This document shows, piece after piece, positions 16,905 through 26,299 of a stretch of 55,505 nucleotides of DNA (position 1 is its first letter; the number at the start of each line of letters is the position of its first letter). The position numbers were made by a program, and so were the translations under genes. The DNA is taken from NCBI GenBank assembly GCA_017404025.1, contig JAFRDD010000001.1, positions 1 through 55,505 on the forward strand, in the 5' to 3' direction. This DNA comes from Clostridia bacterium. GTDB taxonomy: Bacteria > Bacillota > Clostridia > TANB77 > CAG-508. Below the pieces are notes generated by a model. That model ran no database searches. It was not told where the DNA came from and was given only the letters and a program-made list of their open reading frames with translations.

Positions 16905-18059
16905 TTATACAGTTTTTCTTCTTCTTTGTTTGTCTTTATACATTCTTTCATCTGCTATTTTTATGGCTTCATTTATTGTATGTGATGTATGATCAAATTC
17001 ACTACTAATTTCATAGTATATTGCATACCCTTTAGAAACACCATTTTTTAGCATTGGAAATTCTTCATATTGTTTAACCAACAATTCGTCAAAGTCATTA
17101 TTCAGAATGTCAATAATTTGACACTTGTTATACAGATTTTTGTGCTTACTAATGAGCTCTTCAAGTTTTCTTGGTTTCAATATAACACAAAATTCATCGC
17201 CACCAATACGATAACAGTATCCATATTTTCCATATGCTTGCAGTATTGTTTTAGCAATAATTTTCAAAATTTTATCTCCAAATTGATGTCCATATGTGTC
17301 ATTGATATTTTTGAAATAATCTGCATCTAACAATATAATTGCTGTTTCATAATCTATTTTCTTTAATCTATTTTCATAAGATTTGCGATTTAACAAAGAT
17401 GTCAAAGGATCGACCTTTAAAGATAAATCACTATAATAAATTATGAATAACAATAATGATATGGATACTACTAACCAATCAGTATGAATATTTTCGTAGA
17501 AAATCCTAACAGAGAAACCTAAAATCAAAAAAATAACAATTGCCAATAAGGTTGTATTGTTTCTACGCTGATATTTAGCCGTATACCTAAACAACTCAAA
17601 GATAAAAAATATTATTCCCGAAAAATATGTAAGTACATAAAGAATATAAAACTTACCATGTACATATATATTATTCTCATCGATATAAAATGTAAATGGA
17701 GTAAAAATACTAATACATTCACACACTACATTTAATATCAATGCTCCTAATATTATAGATTTACATTTCATTTTCATATCTTTCGCACTAACAACTTTAA
17801 CGTATAATATAGGAATAATAGGGGCTCCTGAAAACTCAATAGCTTTTATAATACCATGAATTGTAACATAATGAGTATCAGTCCCATTTAAATAAATTCC
17901 CAAAAATTCACATATAGTACAAACCAAAATAAGAATTGCAATACATGTAAACTCTTTTTTTGCTCTCCGAGACAATGTTTCGTTATCGACCAAGTGAATA
18001 ATTGTAGTTAACAACATCGCTAATATTATAAATATTATGGATGAATAATACCGTTCCAT
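16905..18059 (-). CDS. 7TM-GGDEF diguanylate cyclase
   Basis: 384 residues. About seven TM helices (residues 1-215) precede a GGDEF domain with DPLTSLLNRKSYENRL, LDADYFKNINDTYGH and an intact YRIGGDEFCVIL, so it should make c-di-GMP. No RxxD inhibitory site is seen at the usual place before GGDEF. The start is the ATG at 18059 with AAAGGAG 8 nt upstream. Unusually for this window, codons 3 and about 35 are CGG read in the zero frame, and CGC and CGT are also used for arginine. This suggests recent transfer from a donor that uses CGG normally. If CGG causes frameshifting here, this protein would not be made efficiently. Confidence 0.88.
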   Translation of the reverse strand: MERYYSSIIFIILAMLLTTIIHLVDNETLSRRAKKEFTCIAILILVCTICEFLGIYLNGTDTHYVTIHGIIKAIEFSGAPIIPILYVKVVSAKDMKMKCKSIILGALILNVVCECISIFTPFTFYIDENNIYVHGKFYILYVLTYFSGIIFFIFELFRYTAKYQRRNNTTLLAIVIFLILGFSVRIFYENIHTDWLVVSISLLLFIIYYSDLSLKVDPLTSLLNRKSYENRLKKIDYETAIILLDADYFKNINDTYGHQFGDKILKIIAKTILQAYGKYGYCYRIGGDEFCVILKPRKLEELISKHKNLYNKCQIIDILNNDFDELLVKQYEEFPMLKNGVSKGYAIYYEISSEFDHTSHTINEAIKIADERMYKDKQRRRKTV

Positions 18060-18150
18060 TTTATATACTCCTTTCATAATTGTTCATTTGAACTGACTTA
18101 ATTAATAATATTAATCAACATTTAATATTATACCACTGACTTTTGTTTTT

Positions 18151-20110
18151 TCAAGTACAAATTTTTTCTAATTCTTTAATTTTATCTCTTATTTCTGCTG
18201 CTTTTTCAAATTCCATAGAAGCGGCATATTCTAACATTTCATCAGTAAGTTTAGAAATAGTTTCTTTAATATCTTCTTCTTTTTCAAGTTTATATTCTAC
18301 ACTTATATCTTCAAGTATTGTTGCTTTTATGGAATCTCTTACATCTTTTCTTATAGTTTGTGGAGTAATGTTATGTTGTTCATTGTATTCTTCTTGAATC
18401 CTTCTTCTTCTATTTGTTTCAAATATTGCTTTTTCCATACTTTCTGTTAATTCATCAGCATACATTATAACAGTTCCATTTGTATTTCTTGCAGCACGTC
18501 CTATTGTTTGGATTAAAGAACGTTCTGAACGTAAAAAACCTTCTTTATCTGCATCAAGTATTGCAACTAATGAAACTTCTGGAATATCCAAACCTTCTCT
18601 AAGTAAATTAATACCAACTAAAACATCAAATTCTCCTAAACGTAAGTTTCTTATTATTTCCATTCTTTCTAATGCCTTTGTATCAGAATGCATATAATTT
18701 ACTTTTATATCTAAACTTTTTAAATAAGCGGTCAAATCTTCTGCCATTTTTTTTGTAAGAGTTGTAACTAATACTCTTTCACCTTTTTTAGTCCTTATTC
18801 TAATTTGTTCTAATAAATCATCTATTTGATTTGCAACTGGTTTTACTTCTATTTTCGGATCTAGTAATCCAGTAGGCCTAATAATTTGTTCAACAACATT
18901 TTCTTTAGAATGTTCTTTCTCATAATCAGCTGGTGTCGCACTAACAAATACTACTTGATTTATTCTTTTTTCAAATTCTTCAAATTTTAGTGGTCTATTA
19001 TCAAAGGCTGATGGAAGTCTAAAACCGTAATTTACAAGTGATTCTTTTCTTGCTTTATCGCCATTATACATTGCCTTTACTTGTGGGATTGTTGCATGGG
19101 ATTCATCTATTAGTAATAAGAAATCATCTGGAAAATAGTCAAATAATGTATATGGTGGACTTCCTGCAGGTCTTTGACTTATATGTCTTGAATAATTTTC
19201 TATTCCAGAACAAAATCCTGTTTCTTTCATCATTTCTATGTCGAAATTTGTTCTTTCTTCTATTCTTTGAGCTTCTATTAGCTTATTTTGAGATTTGAAA
19301 TATTTTATACGCTCATCAAGTTCTTGCTCTATTGTTTCTATTGCTTTAGTCATTTTCTCTTTACTTGTTACATATTGAGAAGCGGGTGGTACTAATATAT
19401 GTTTTCTTAATCCTATAATTTTCCCTGTTAAAGGGTTTATTTCATTTATTTTTTCTATTTCGTCTCCCCAAAATTCAATTCTAACTGCAGATTCACTTTC
19501 AGATGATGGATAGATTTCTAAAACATCTCCTTTGGCTCTAAATGTTCCTCTTTTAAAATCTATTTCATTTCGTGTATATTGCATACTTATTAATTTTTTC
19601 ATTACATCATCTCTAGATTTATTCATTCCAGGTCTTAGTGATAACATCATCTGTTCATAATCTATAGGGTCTCCTAAACCATAAATACATGAAACTGATG
19701 CAACTATTATTACATCTCTTGTTTCAAATAATGATAGAGTTGCTGAATGGCGAAGCTTGTCTATTTCATCATTAATAGATGAATCTTTTTCTATATAAGT
19801 ATCTGTCTGTGCAATATAACTTTCTGGTTGATAATAGTCATAATAAGATACAAAATACTCAACATTGTTCTCAGGAAAAAACTCTTTGAATTCCGAATAG
19901 AGTTGTCCAGCTAATGTTTTGTTATGTGCTAACACCAATGTTGGCTTCTGAACTTGCTGTATTATGTTAGCCATTGTAAAAGTTTTTCCAGAACCGAGTT
20001 ACTCCTAAAAGCGTCTGGAATTTCTTACCTTCTTTAATTCCTTTTGATAAGTATTCAATTGCTTTTGGTTGATCGCCAGTAGGTTTATAATTTGATACTA
20101 ATTTAAACAT
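18151..20110 (-). CDS. uvrB: Excinuclease ABC subunit B, needs +1 shift at CGG in Walker A
   Basis: UvrB, the DNA-loading helicase-like subunit of nucleotide excision repair, about 653 residues when joined. The first piece begins at the ATG at 20110 (GGAGG upstream) with [19 protein letters not shown] and reaches FQTLLGVT. There an in-frame CGG (19996-19994) breaks the frame. Skipping its C gives [17 protein letters not shown], the exact Walker A motif. Downstream, [50 protein letters not shown] and a C-terminal UVR domain are intact in one frame. In the zero frame only about 48 residues would be made. The otherwise complete gene argues against ordinary decay. Confidence 0.88.
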
Positions 20111-20133
20111 TTTTCCTCCCGCTATAACGTTTT

Positions 20134-20730
20134 TTATTTTTTATGCAAATACAATGTATCTTGTGTCGCATAATTATAAGCTTGCGCTTCTTTATCATTT
20201 ACATAAACAAAAAGTAACTTCATATCGAATTCATCTGTAAGAGTTGATGTTTTATTTACCCCTCCACTAATTAAATATGTAGGATGTAATTTTATACAAT
20301 ATATATCATTCAAATTTACATTTCCTTTTGAATTACTCATAACTGTTAGAACTTGACTATATTTTATTCCTAACTCTTGTATAGCATCATCACCCTTTAA
20401 GATTTCCATTTTCCCTTCATAATAATTATCTTTTAAATTATCAGAACTTTTGTACCAACGATATGTCCCATCTGAATTAAAAACATAATATGAATTATAT
20501 TCCCATCCGCCATATACATCTGAAAATTCATCTTTTTTATTTTTTTCATTTAATATATTTGCTACTTTACTATTATCTACTGAAATATCACCAGTTTCTT
20601 CTGTTAGCATTTTTAAACCAAATGCTGCAAATATAGCAACAGCAACTATTGCAAAAATAGAAATTATTAATATGACTGATATTATTATAACTATTATTAA
20701 TGCTTTATTATTTTTTTTATTATTTTCCAT
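20134..20730 (-). CDS. Membrane-anchored hypothetical protein
   Basis: 198 residues, not recognised. One TM helix (about residues 9-40) follows a lysine/asparagine-rich cytoplasmic start. The rest is probably outside the membrane and beta-rich, with [20 protein letters not shown] near 76, a pattern seen in small extracytoplasmic lipocalin-like domains. It lies 17 bp downstream of the CDF transporter gene and 23 bp before uvrB on the same strand. AAAGGG precedes its ATG. Confidence 0.65.
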   Translation of the reverse strand: MENNKKNNKALIIVIIISVILIISIFAIVAVAIFAAFGLKMLTEETGDISVDNSKVANILNEKNKKDEFSDVYGGWEYNSYYVFNSDGTYRWYKSSDNLKDNYYEGKMEILKGDDAIQELGIKYSQVLTVMSNSKGNVNLNDIYCIKLHPTYLISGGVNKTSTLTDEFDMKLLFVYVNDKEAQAYNYATQDTLYLHKK

Positions 20731-20747
20731 ATTTAGCCCTTTCTTTT

Positions 20748-21845
20748 CTAATCTGTTACATCTAAATCTATAATAATATTACAATTATAGTTTGGATATT
20801 TTTCTTTAAGTTTAGTAATAATTTCTTTTTTTATTTTTTCTTTGTCCTTAGCTTTAAAGTCTAGTATTAAATCAAAGAATATATTTTTTGATTTATCAAC
20901 ATAGAAACCATGAACTTGCAAAATTTCTTTATATTCTTTTATAATATTATTTAATTCTTTCTTTATTTCTCCAAATTCGCCTTTATCATTTGCAGCATAA
21001 ATTCCAAGTGTAAGAATTATTTTGAATTCATCATATATAGCATATTCAATTTCACGTGTTAAAATATGTATTTCTTCTGCTGTCATATTATTTCTTACTT
21101 GAATATGGGCCGAACCAATAATATTTGATGGACCATAGTTATGCAAATTTAAATCATAAGTCCCCTGTACTTCAGAAAATTGATTTATTCTTTCTTTTAA
21201 ACTTTTAGAAAGTTCTCCATCAGCTCTTACTCCTAATATCAAATTTAAGGATTCTTTTAAAATTTCATATGAAGCTTTAATAATAAAAATTCCAATTAAA
21301 ACACCTAAATATCCTTCTATTGATATATGCCATATAAAATTTAATACTCCAGCTATTAATGTAGTAAATGATAAAACAGCATCCATCAAGGCGTCTTGAC
21401 CTGACGCCATCAGACTATGTGAATCTATTTTTTTTCCTATACCTTTTACATATGTTCCTAAAAGAATCTTGGTTAAAACTGCAACTGTTATTATAATAAG
21501 AGTTATTATTGAATAATCTACTTCTGATGGATTTATTATTTTTGTAATTGATTCTTTTATTGCTAGTATTCCAGCAAGCAAAATAATTGCTCCTATAATA
21601 ATTGATGTAAAATATTCTATTCTTCCATGCCCATATGGATGTTCTTTGTCTGGTTTCTTATTTGCAAGTTTTGTTCCTACTATTGTAATTAATGATGATA
21701 AAACGTCTGTTAAGTTGTTTACAGCATCTAAAATAATGGCAATAGAATTTGCAATTACTCCTATTGCCATTTTAAATCCAACTAATAAAATATTAACTAT
21801 TATTCCAATTATACTGGTTTTAACAATTTTTTTATTTCTATCCAT
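20748..21845 (-). CDS. Cation diffusion facilitator family transporter
   Basis: 365 residues, CDF family, exporting a divalent metal such as Zn, Mn or Fe in exchange for protons. Six TM helices are visible. The metal site is recognisable as ILDAVNNLTDVLSS in TM2 and SLMASGQDALMDAVLS in TM5, and HPYGHGRIEY follows TM2. The C-terminal domain (residues 215-365) is longer than in the shortest members. AGGAG precedes the ATG. The metal cannot be assigned by eye. Confidence 0.9.
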   Translation of the reverse strand: MDRNKKIVKTSIIGIIVNILLVGFKMAIGVIANSIAIILDAVNNLTDVLSSLITIVGTKLANKKPDKEHPYGHGRIEYFTSIIIGAIILLAGILAIKESITKIINPSEVDYSIITLIIITVAVLTKILLGTYVKGIGKKIDSHSLMASGQDALMDAVLSFTTLIAGVLNFIWHISIEGYLGVLIGIFIIKASYEILKESLNLILGVRADGELSKSLKERINQFSEVQGTYDLNLHNYGPSNIIGSAHIQVRNNMTAEEIHILTREIEYAIYDEFKIILTLGIYAANDKGEFGEIKKELNNIIKEYKEILQVHGFYVDKSKNIFFDLILDFKAKDKEKIKKEIITKLKEKYPNYNCNIIIDLDVTD

Positions 21846-21905
21846 AATTTGCTCCTATATTATTTTCTTAATGAATCATTCATAATTTTCCAAAAATTAT
21901 AGTCT

Positions 21906-23870
21906 TTATCGGCCACCGCCGCCTCCGACCTCCTCCGGCCGCCGGCCTCCACCGCCAGAGAATCCTCCGCCTCCGCCTGTGCCAGAAGAATATGCTGAAG
22001 ACATTGCACTACTTATAGAATGTGAAAAGCTTGTTGAAAAACTAGAATTCATCATTAATCCCATATAAACTCCAGTATGAAAATTATTAATATCTTCAAT
22101 ATTTGGATATACAATTTTTAATTGTTTTATAACTTTATCTGCTATACCAAATGCAGTAGCATAAACTAAATATTTTTCCCAAATTACTATTTCTGGAACT
22201 TCTCTTTTATCTAAAAGTGAAAATTCTTCCATAAATTTTTTTAATCCATTCCACTCGTTCGCTTTATCTATACCTATTTGTGTAAAAACATTAACTTTGT
22301 TTGCTGTTTTATTTTTTATAATTATATTAATAATTGCAATAATGCTTAATAGAAATCCAGACATTACAAATATGCCACCATAAACATCTCCCATACTACC
22401 TAAAACTGGAGCTTCATCATCCATAATGATTGGGAATAATAGCATACTTACTAATGTAAAAACTAATAAAACAATATATCCTGCCATATAACCAGTATGA
22501 TTTTCTCTTATTTTTTTCTCATTTTTATTTGCATAATTTTTGTTATAAATTCTATGTTCTGTTTCTGCGTCTATTTTTTTCTTTAAATTAATTACTTTTG
22601 TTTCATGATTTTTAATATATTTTTCTAAATCTTTTACTGTTATAGTTTTCCCCTTAGTAGCATCTTGTAAAAAACGATGTATTGCAAGTTCATCAAGATT
22701 ATCAGCAATTGCTGAGTTATCAACATTTTTCATAATTATTTTTATATTAGACTTTTCAGAATTATCATTTTCAAATTCTATTAATCCTTTTAAACTTAAA
22801 TCTAGTAATGTTGCAGCAAAAATATTTCCAATTTCAGTACTATAAAATTCAGTCAATTTACTTTTTAGCATTCTATACGCTTCACCAGGTGTTGAATTTT
22901 CATCTGGTAAATCTCTATAATATTTAATATCCTGAGATTTTTTGAATTTTTCAGGAAGTTTTTTATATATACTTATATTTTTAATTATTCTATAAATAAA
23001 CAATACACATAGTCCAATTACGAAAAGAATAGCTAAAATATAAATTAATGTAGCTCCTACTATACTTCTTTCTCTTCTTCTGTTTGCAGCATCTGCCCAT
23101 TTCGTTTCTTCATTTATAATATCTTGTATGCTCAGTTCATGATCGACTCTATTTGAATAGATATGTATTTCTTCTGGTATTGCAACTCTTATTTCAACGA
23201 ATCTTCCATGGCGAAATTTATCTATTTCAAATTCAACAGTATTTGGACTTGTTGCATATATTTCTCCATTTAAACTTTCAATATGCCCCCATACTTTAAT
23301 ATTCCTTTTATCTCTGGCATTACTTGGTAATGTTATCTTTCCAGTTATATTTTCTGCATTTATTTCGAAATCTTTTCCCACAAATTGCCAATATAATTCT
23401 GAAAAGTTATCACAATTTTTTATAGTATCTTTAACAGTGTAACTTATTTTGTATGTTCTTCTAGCACTTCCTGAGTCTAGACCAACTCCCCATGCAATTT
23501 CAAAATTGCCTTCTTTATTTTTTAAACCATAATAGCAATTTTTTGTTACATGATACATTAATTCATTTATCTCTTTTAATTCAGTTACTGTGCCATTTTT
23601 TTCTACTTGTGAAACTTTTACATTTTCTATGCCAGAATATTTACTTTTGTCTGTTTTAAAAGTTTTAAATAAAGTATTTGTATCTTCAATATCAATATCC
23701 CATGTTTCAGTAACATCCATGCTTCCATCAGAATTTACAATTGCATCAAAATTTAGATTATTTAAAAATAAATCACTTGATGAAGCATTAGATTGACTAT
23801 TAAATGAGAATAATGAAAAAATTATAAATGCTAATAAAAATGTTAAAACTATACTTTTAATCTTTTGCAT
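21906..23870 (-). CDS. DUF2207 membrane protein with a triple-CGG glycine tail
   Basis: About 654 residues. A signal peptide is followed by an extracytoplasmic DUF2207 domain (DGSMDVTETWDI at its start), TM helices near 275-300 and 465-515, a cytoplasmic segment and a glycine-rich C-terminus. The start is the ATG at 23870 with AGGAG 7 nt upstream. The tail contains three sites where C precedes GGN (C at 21944, 21937 and 21927). Read straight, it gives GGGGRRPEEVGGGGGR. Skipping each C gives an unbroken glycine run ending in Arg at the same stop (21906), because three skips restore the frame. Three paralogues lie at 33093-37896. The family function is unknown; the envelope location is inferred from topology. 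Confidence 0.85.
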   Translation of the reverse strand: MQKIKSIVLTFLLAFIIFSLFSFNSQSNASSSDLFLNNLNFDAIVNSDGSMDVTETWDIDIEDTNTLFKTFKTDKSKYSGIENVKVSQVEKNGTVTELKEINELMYHVTKNCYYGLKNKEGNFEIAWGVGLDSGSARRTYKISYTVKDTIKNCDNFSELYWQFVGKDFEINAENITGKITLPSNARDKRNIKVWGHIESLNGEIYATSPNTVEFEIDKFRHGRFVEIRVAIPEEIHIYSNRVDHELSIQDIINEETKWADAANRRRERSIVGATLIYILAILFVIGLCVLFIYRIIKNISIYKKLPEKFKKSQDIKYYRDLPDENSTPGEAYRMLKSKLTEFYSTEIGNIFAATLLDLSLKGLIEFENDNSEKSNIKIIMKNVDNSAIADNLDELAIHRFLQDATKGKTITVKDLEKYIKNHETKVINLKKKIDAETEHRIYNKNYANKNEKKIRENHTGYMAGYIVLLVFTLVSMLLFPIIMDDEAPVLGSMGDVYGGIFVMSGFLLSIIAIINIIIKNKTANKVNVFTQIGIDKANEWNGLKKFMEEFSLLDKREVPEIVIWEKYLVYATAFGIADKVIKQLKIVYPNIEDINNFHTGVYMGLMMNSSFSTSFSHSISSAMSSAYSSGTGGGGGFSGGGGRRPEEVGGGGGR

Positions 23871-23896
23871 TACAGATCTCCTCACTTTCAGATAAG

Positions 23897-23926
23897 ATTA
23901 TAACATACTTTTATAAATTAATGCAA
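23897..23926 (-). promoter_or_regulatory. Promoter of the DUF2207 gene at 21906
   Basis: TATAAT at 23897-23902 and TTGCAT at 23921-23926 with an 18-bp spacer, divergent from the rqcH promoter. Confidence 0.55.
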
Positions 23927-23930
23927 TAAA

Positions 23931-23959
23931 TTGAAAAAAATAATACAATATGATATTAT
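23931..23959 (+). promoter_or_regulatory. rqcH: Promoter of rqcH
   Basis: TTGAAA at 23931-23936 and TATTAT at 23954-23959 with a 17-bp spacer. The rqcH ATG follows 28 bases downstream, behind AAAGGAG. Confidence 0.6.
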
Positions 23960-23986
23960 ATAAAAAAATGTAAAGGAGACTATTTT

Positions 23987-25729
23987 ATGGCATTTGATGG
24001 AATTGTAACAAAAGCAATAACTTCTGAACTTCAAAATCTTTCAGGAGCAAGAATAGATAAAGTTTTTCAACCTAATAAAAACAATATCATATTAGGGTTT
24101 TATTTAAATGGAACAAATTATAGTTTAAATATTTGTATAGACTCTCAAAATTGTAGACTAAACCTTACAAAGCATCTAAAACAAAATCCAACAGTTGCAC
24201 CAAGCTTTTGTATGCTTTTAAGAAAACATTTAATTGGACTCAAAATTAAAAATTTTATCACATTTGGTTTAGAAAGAATAATTATAATTGAATTTGAAGG
24301 TTTTGATGAAGTAGATGACTTAATTAATAAAAAAATGGTTATTGAATTAATGGGAAAGCATAGCAATATTATTTTAGTAGATGATAACAATGTTATTATT
24401 GATAGTATGAGACATATATACCCAAATTCTGAAATTTATAGAACTATTACCTCTCACACAAAATATATATTCCCTACTACAAATAAAATGGATTTTTTTG
24501 AAATAAAAAATTTTGAAGAATTTAGCTCATATTTTAATGATTGTAATGAATGTGATTTACCTAAATTAATTTCATCAAAATTTAATGGAATAAGTCAGTC
24601 TTTTATTGAAGCAATAATGGCTAATGCAAAAAAAATAAATTTGAATGATATTTATGCATATATAAATGAGATATTGGATTCTATTGGAAACAATGACTTG
24701 CAATTTGAATATTATAAAAATGATTATTTTTTAACAAAATTTAAAATTAATAATGAAAATAATTTTTCTCATTTTAACTTAAACTTTTTTATAGATGAAT
24801 TCTATTACAAAAAAGAAACATCTGAACAGTTTAAATCATATAGAGATTCACTTTTAAAAATGATTTTAAGTACACTAAAAAAATATAGAACACGTCTAGC
24901 AAATATCGACAAAAAGCTCGAAGAATGCAATAATATGGATAAATATAAACTTTATGGAGAATTGATAACAGCTAATTTATATAGATTACCAAACTATAAC
25001 GTAAAGGAAGTTGAACTTGAAAATTACTATGACAATAATAAATTGTTAAAAATACCTCTAAATGATAGATATACTCCAAGCATAAATGCTAAACGTTTTT
25101 TTAAAAAATATAACAAATTGAAGAATACGTTAATTGTTGTAAATGAACAAAAAAAAGAAACTATGTTAGAATTAAATTATATTGAAAGCATTGCATATGA
25201 ACTTCAAAATACAAATACCATTGATGATGTTATAGAAATTTATGAAGAAATTTCGGAAAATATAATTTTTAAAGATAATAATCATCAATCAAAAAGTTCA
25301 TATAAATTGAAAAAGTCAAAGCTGACTAGAAATAAAACTGCATCCTTTAATCCAATAAAATATAAAATAGGAAATTTCACATTATTTGTTGGACGTAATA
25401 ATGTAGAAAATGATTATTTGACATTAAAGTTTGCCAAAAAAAGTGATATATGGTTTCATACAAAAGATATCCATGGTAGCCATGCCATATTAAAATTAGA
25501 AGATTCTAAAACAAGACCTGATTATAATATTCTAATAAAATGTGCTGAAATTACCGCTTACCATAGTAAAGCTAGAAACTCTTCAAATGTACCTGTAGAT
25601 TTTTGTGAAGTAAAATATGTTAAAAAGCCTAATAGAGCAAAACCAGGAATGGTTATTTATACAAATAATGAAACATTGAACGTAAATCCTAGTTGCCAAG
25701 GGGACGGTTCTCATGGCAACTTGGAGTAA
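23987..25729 (+). CDS. rqcH: RqcH-type NFACT protein (FbpA family)
   Basis: 580 residues: NFACT-N domain (residues 1-200, opening with AFDGIVTKAITSELQNLSGARIDK), a helical coiled-coil middle (280-430) and a C-terminal NFACT-R/DUF814 domain with KSDIWFHTKDIHGSHAILK near 490. In Firmicutes RqcH binds stalled 50S subunits and adds alanine tails to the nascent chain for degradation. The last residues (CQGDGSHGNLE) are encoded by a dispersed inverted repeat that has replaced the usual short C-terminus. It is one of only three + strand genes I recognise. AAAGGAG precedes the ATG. Confidence 0.92.
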   Translation: MAFDGIVTKAITSELQNLSGARIDKVFQPNKNNIILGFYLNGTNYSLNICIDSQNCRLNLTKHLKQNPTVAPSFCMLLRKHLIGLKIKNFITFGLERIIIIEFEGFDEVDDLINKKMVIELMGKHSNIILVDDNNVIIDSMRHIYPNSEIYRTITSHTKYIFPTTNKMDFFEIKNFEEFSSYFNDCNECDLPKLISSKFNGISQSFIEAIMANAKKINLNDIYAYINEILDSIGNNDLQFEYYKNDYFLTKFKINNENNFSHFNLNFFIDEFYYKKETSEQFKSYRDSLLKMILSTLKKYRTRLANIDKKLEECNNMDKYKLYGELITANLYRLPNYNVKEVELENYYDNNKLLKIPLNDRYTPSINAKRFFKKYNKLKNTLIVVNEQKKETMLELNYIESIAYELQNTNTIDDVIEIYEEISENIIFKDNNHQSKSSYKLKKSKLTRNKTASFNPIKYKIGNFTLFVGRNNVENDYLTLKFAKKSDIWFHTKDIHGSHAILKLEDSKTRPDYNILIKCAEITAYHSKARNSSNVPVDFCEVKYVKKPNRAKPGMVIYTNNETLNVNPSCQGDGSHGNLE

Positions 25730-25769
25730 AAATAAAAAGTTGCCATGAGAACCGTCCCCTTGGCAACTT
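25691..25769. repeat. Inverted repeat with GGGGACGGTTCTC core
   Basis: Two long complementary arms (about 25691-25722 and 25738-25769), each containing GTTGCCAAGGGGACGG or its reverse complement, face each other across an A-rich loop. It encodes the last residues of rqcH and probably also acts as its terminator. It is related in core and symmetry to the GGACCGTCC repeats. Confidence 0.85.
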
Positions 25770-25775
25770 AATTTT

Positions 25776-26249
25776 TTATACCTTAAATATTATTGCAATT
25801 ATTAACCAACGAATTATTTTACGTTTTGCTGCATCTTTAAGAAAGAATAATGAACTATCAACCTCTTCTTTTTCATCTGCAATGCTAATATCATAATAAC
25901 TAGAATTTTGTAATTTATAAAAAACTTCAAAAGGTTGTTTTTCTCCAACTTTTAAATTAGTTAAATCAATATAGTCAGTTCCAAGTTTAACATTTCTTTC
26001 ACTATAAATATCTACTTTTAAATATTTTCCTTCTATATTCGGATTTCCGGTATTTTCAACATTTCCTCTAATTCTTCCATTAACCAATGTTGACTCTGCT
26101 TGGTAAACAGATACCCCAGTAGGCAAGCTACTTTTTTGACTCATATCTTTGTAAGAAGAATTTAATGAAACATTTATAACTAATTCAGATACTATAATAA
26201 ATGCTATTCCAAATAATACCCATCCTATTATTTTTTTCATTGTTTTCAT
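25776..26249 (-). CDS. FxLYD-domain-like membrane protein
   Basis: 157 residues with a TM helix at residues 5-25, an extracytoplasmic beta domain and a hydrophobic C-terminus (RWLIIAIIF). RGNVENTGNPNIEGKYLKVDIYSE and LTNLKVGEKQPFEV match the pattern of FxLYD-type domains, which occur in many envelope proteins. The start is the ATG at 26249 with GGAG 9 nt upstream, rather than the TTG at 26264. It lies downstream of addA on the same strand. No function can be assigned. Confidence 0.65.
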   Translation of the reverse strand: MKTMKKIIGWVLFGIAFIIVSELVINVSLNSSYKDMSQKSSLPTGVSVYQAESTLVNGRIRGNVENTGNPNIEGKYLKVDIYSERNVKLGTDYIDLTNLKVGEKQPFEVFYKLQNSSYYDISIADEKEEVDSSLFFLKDAAKRKIIRWLIIAIIFKV

Positions 26250-26299
26250 TTCTTTTTTCTCCAATTCTTATAACTTTACATATTATTATAGCAGATTTT

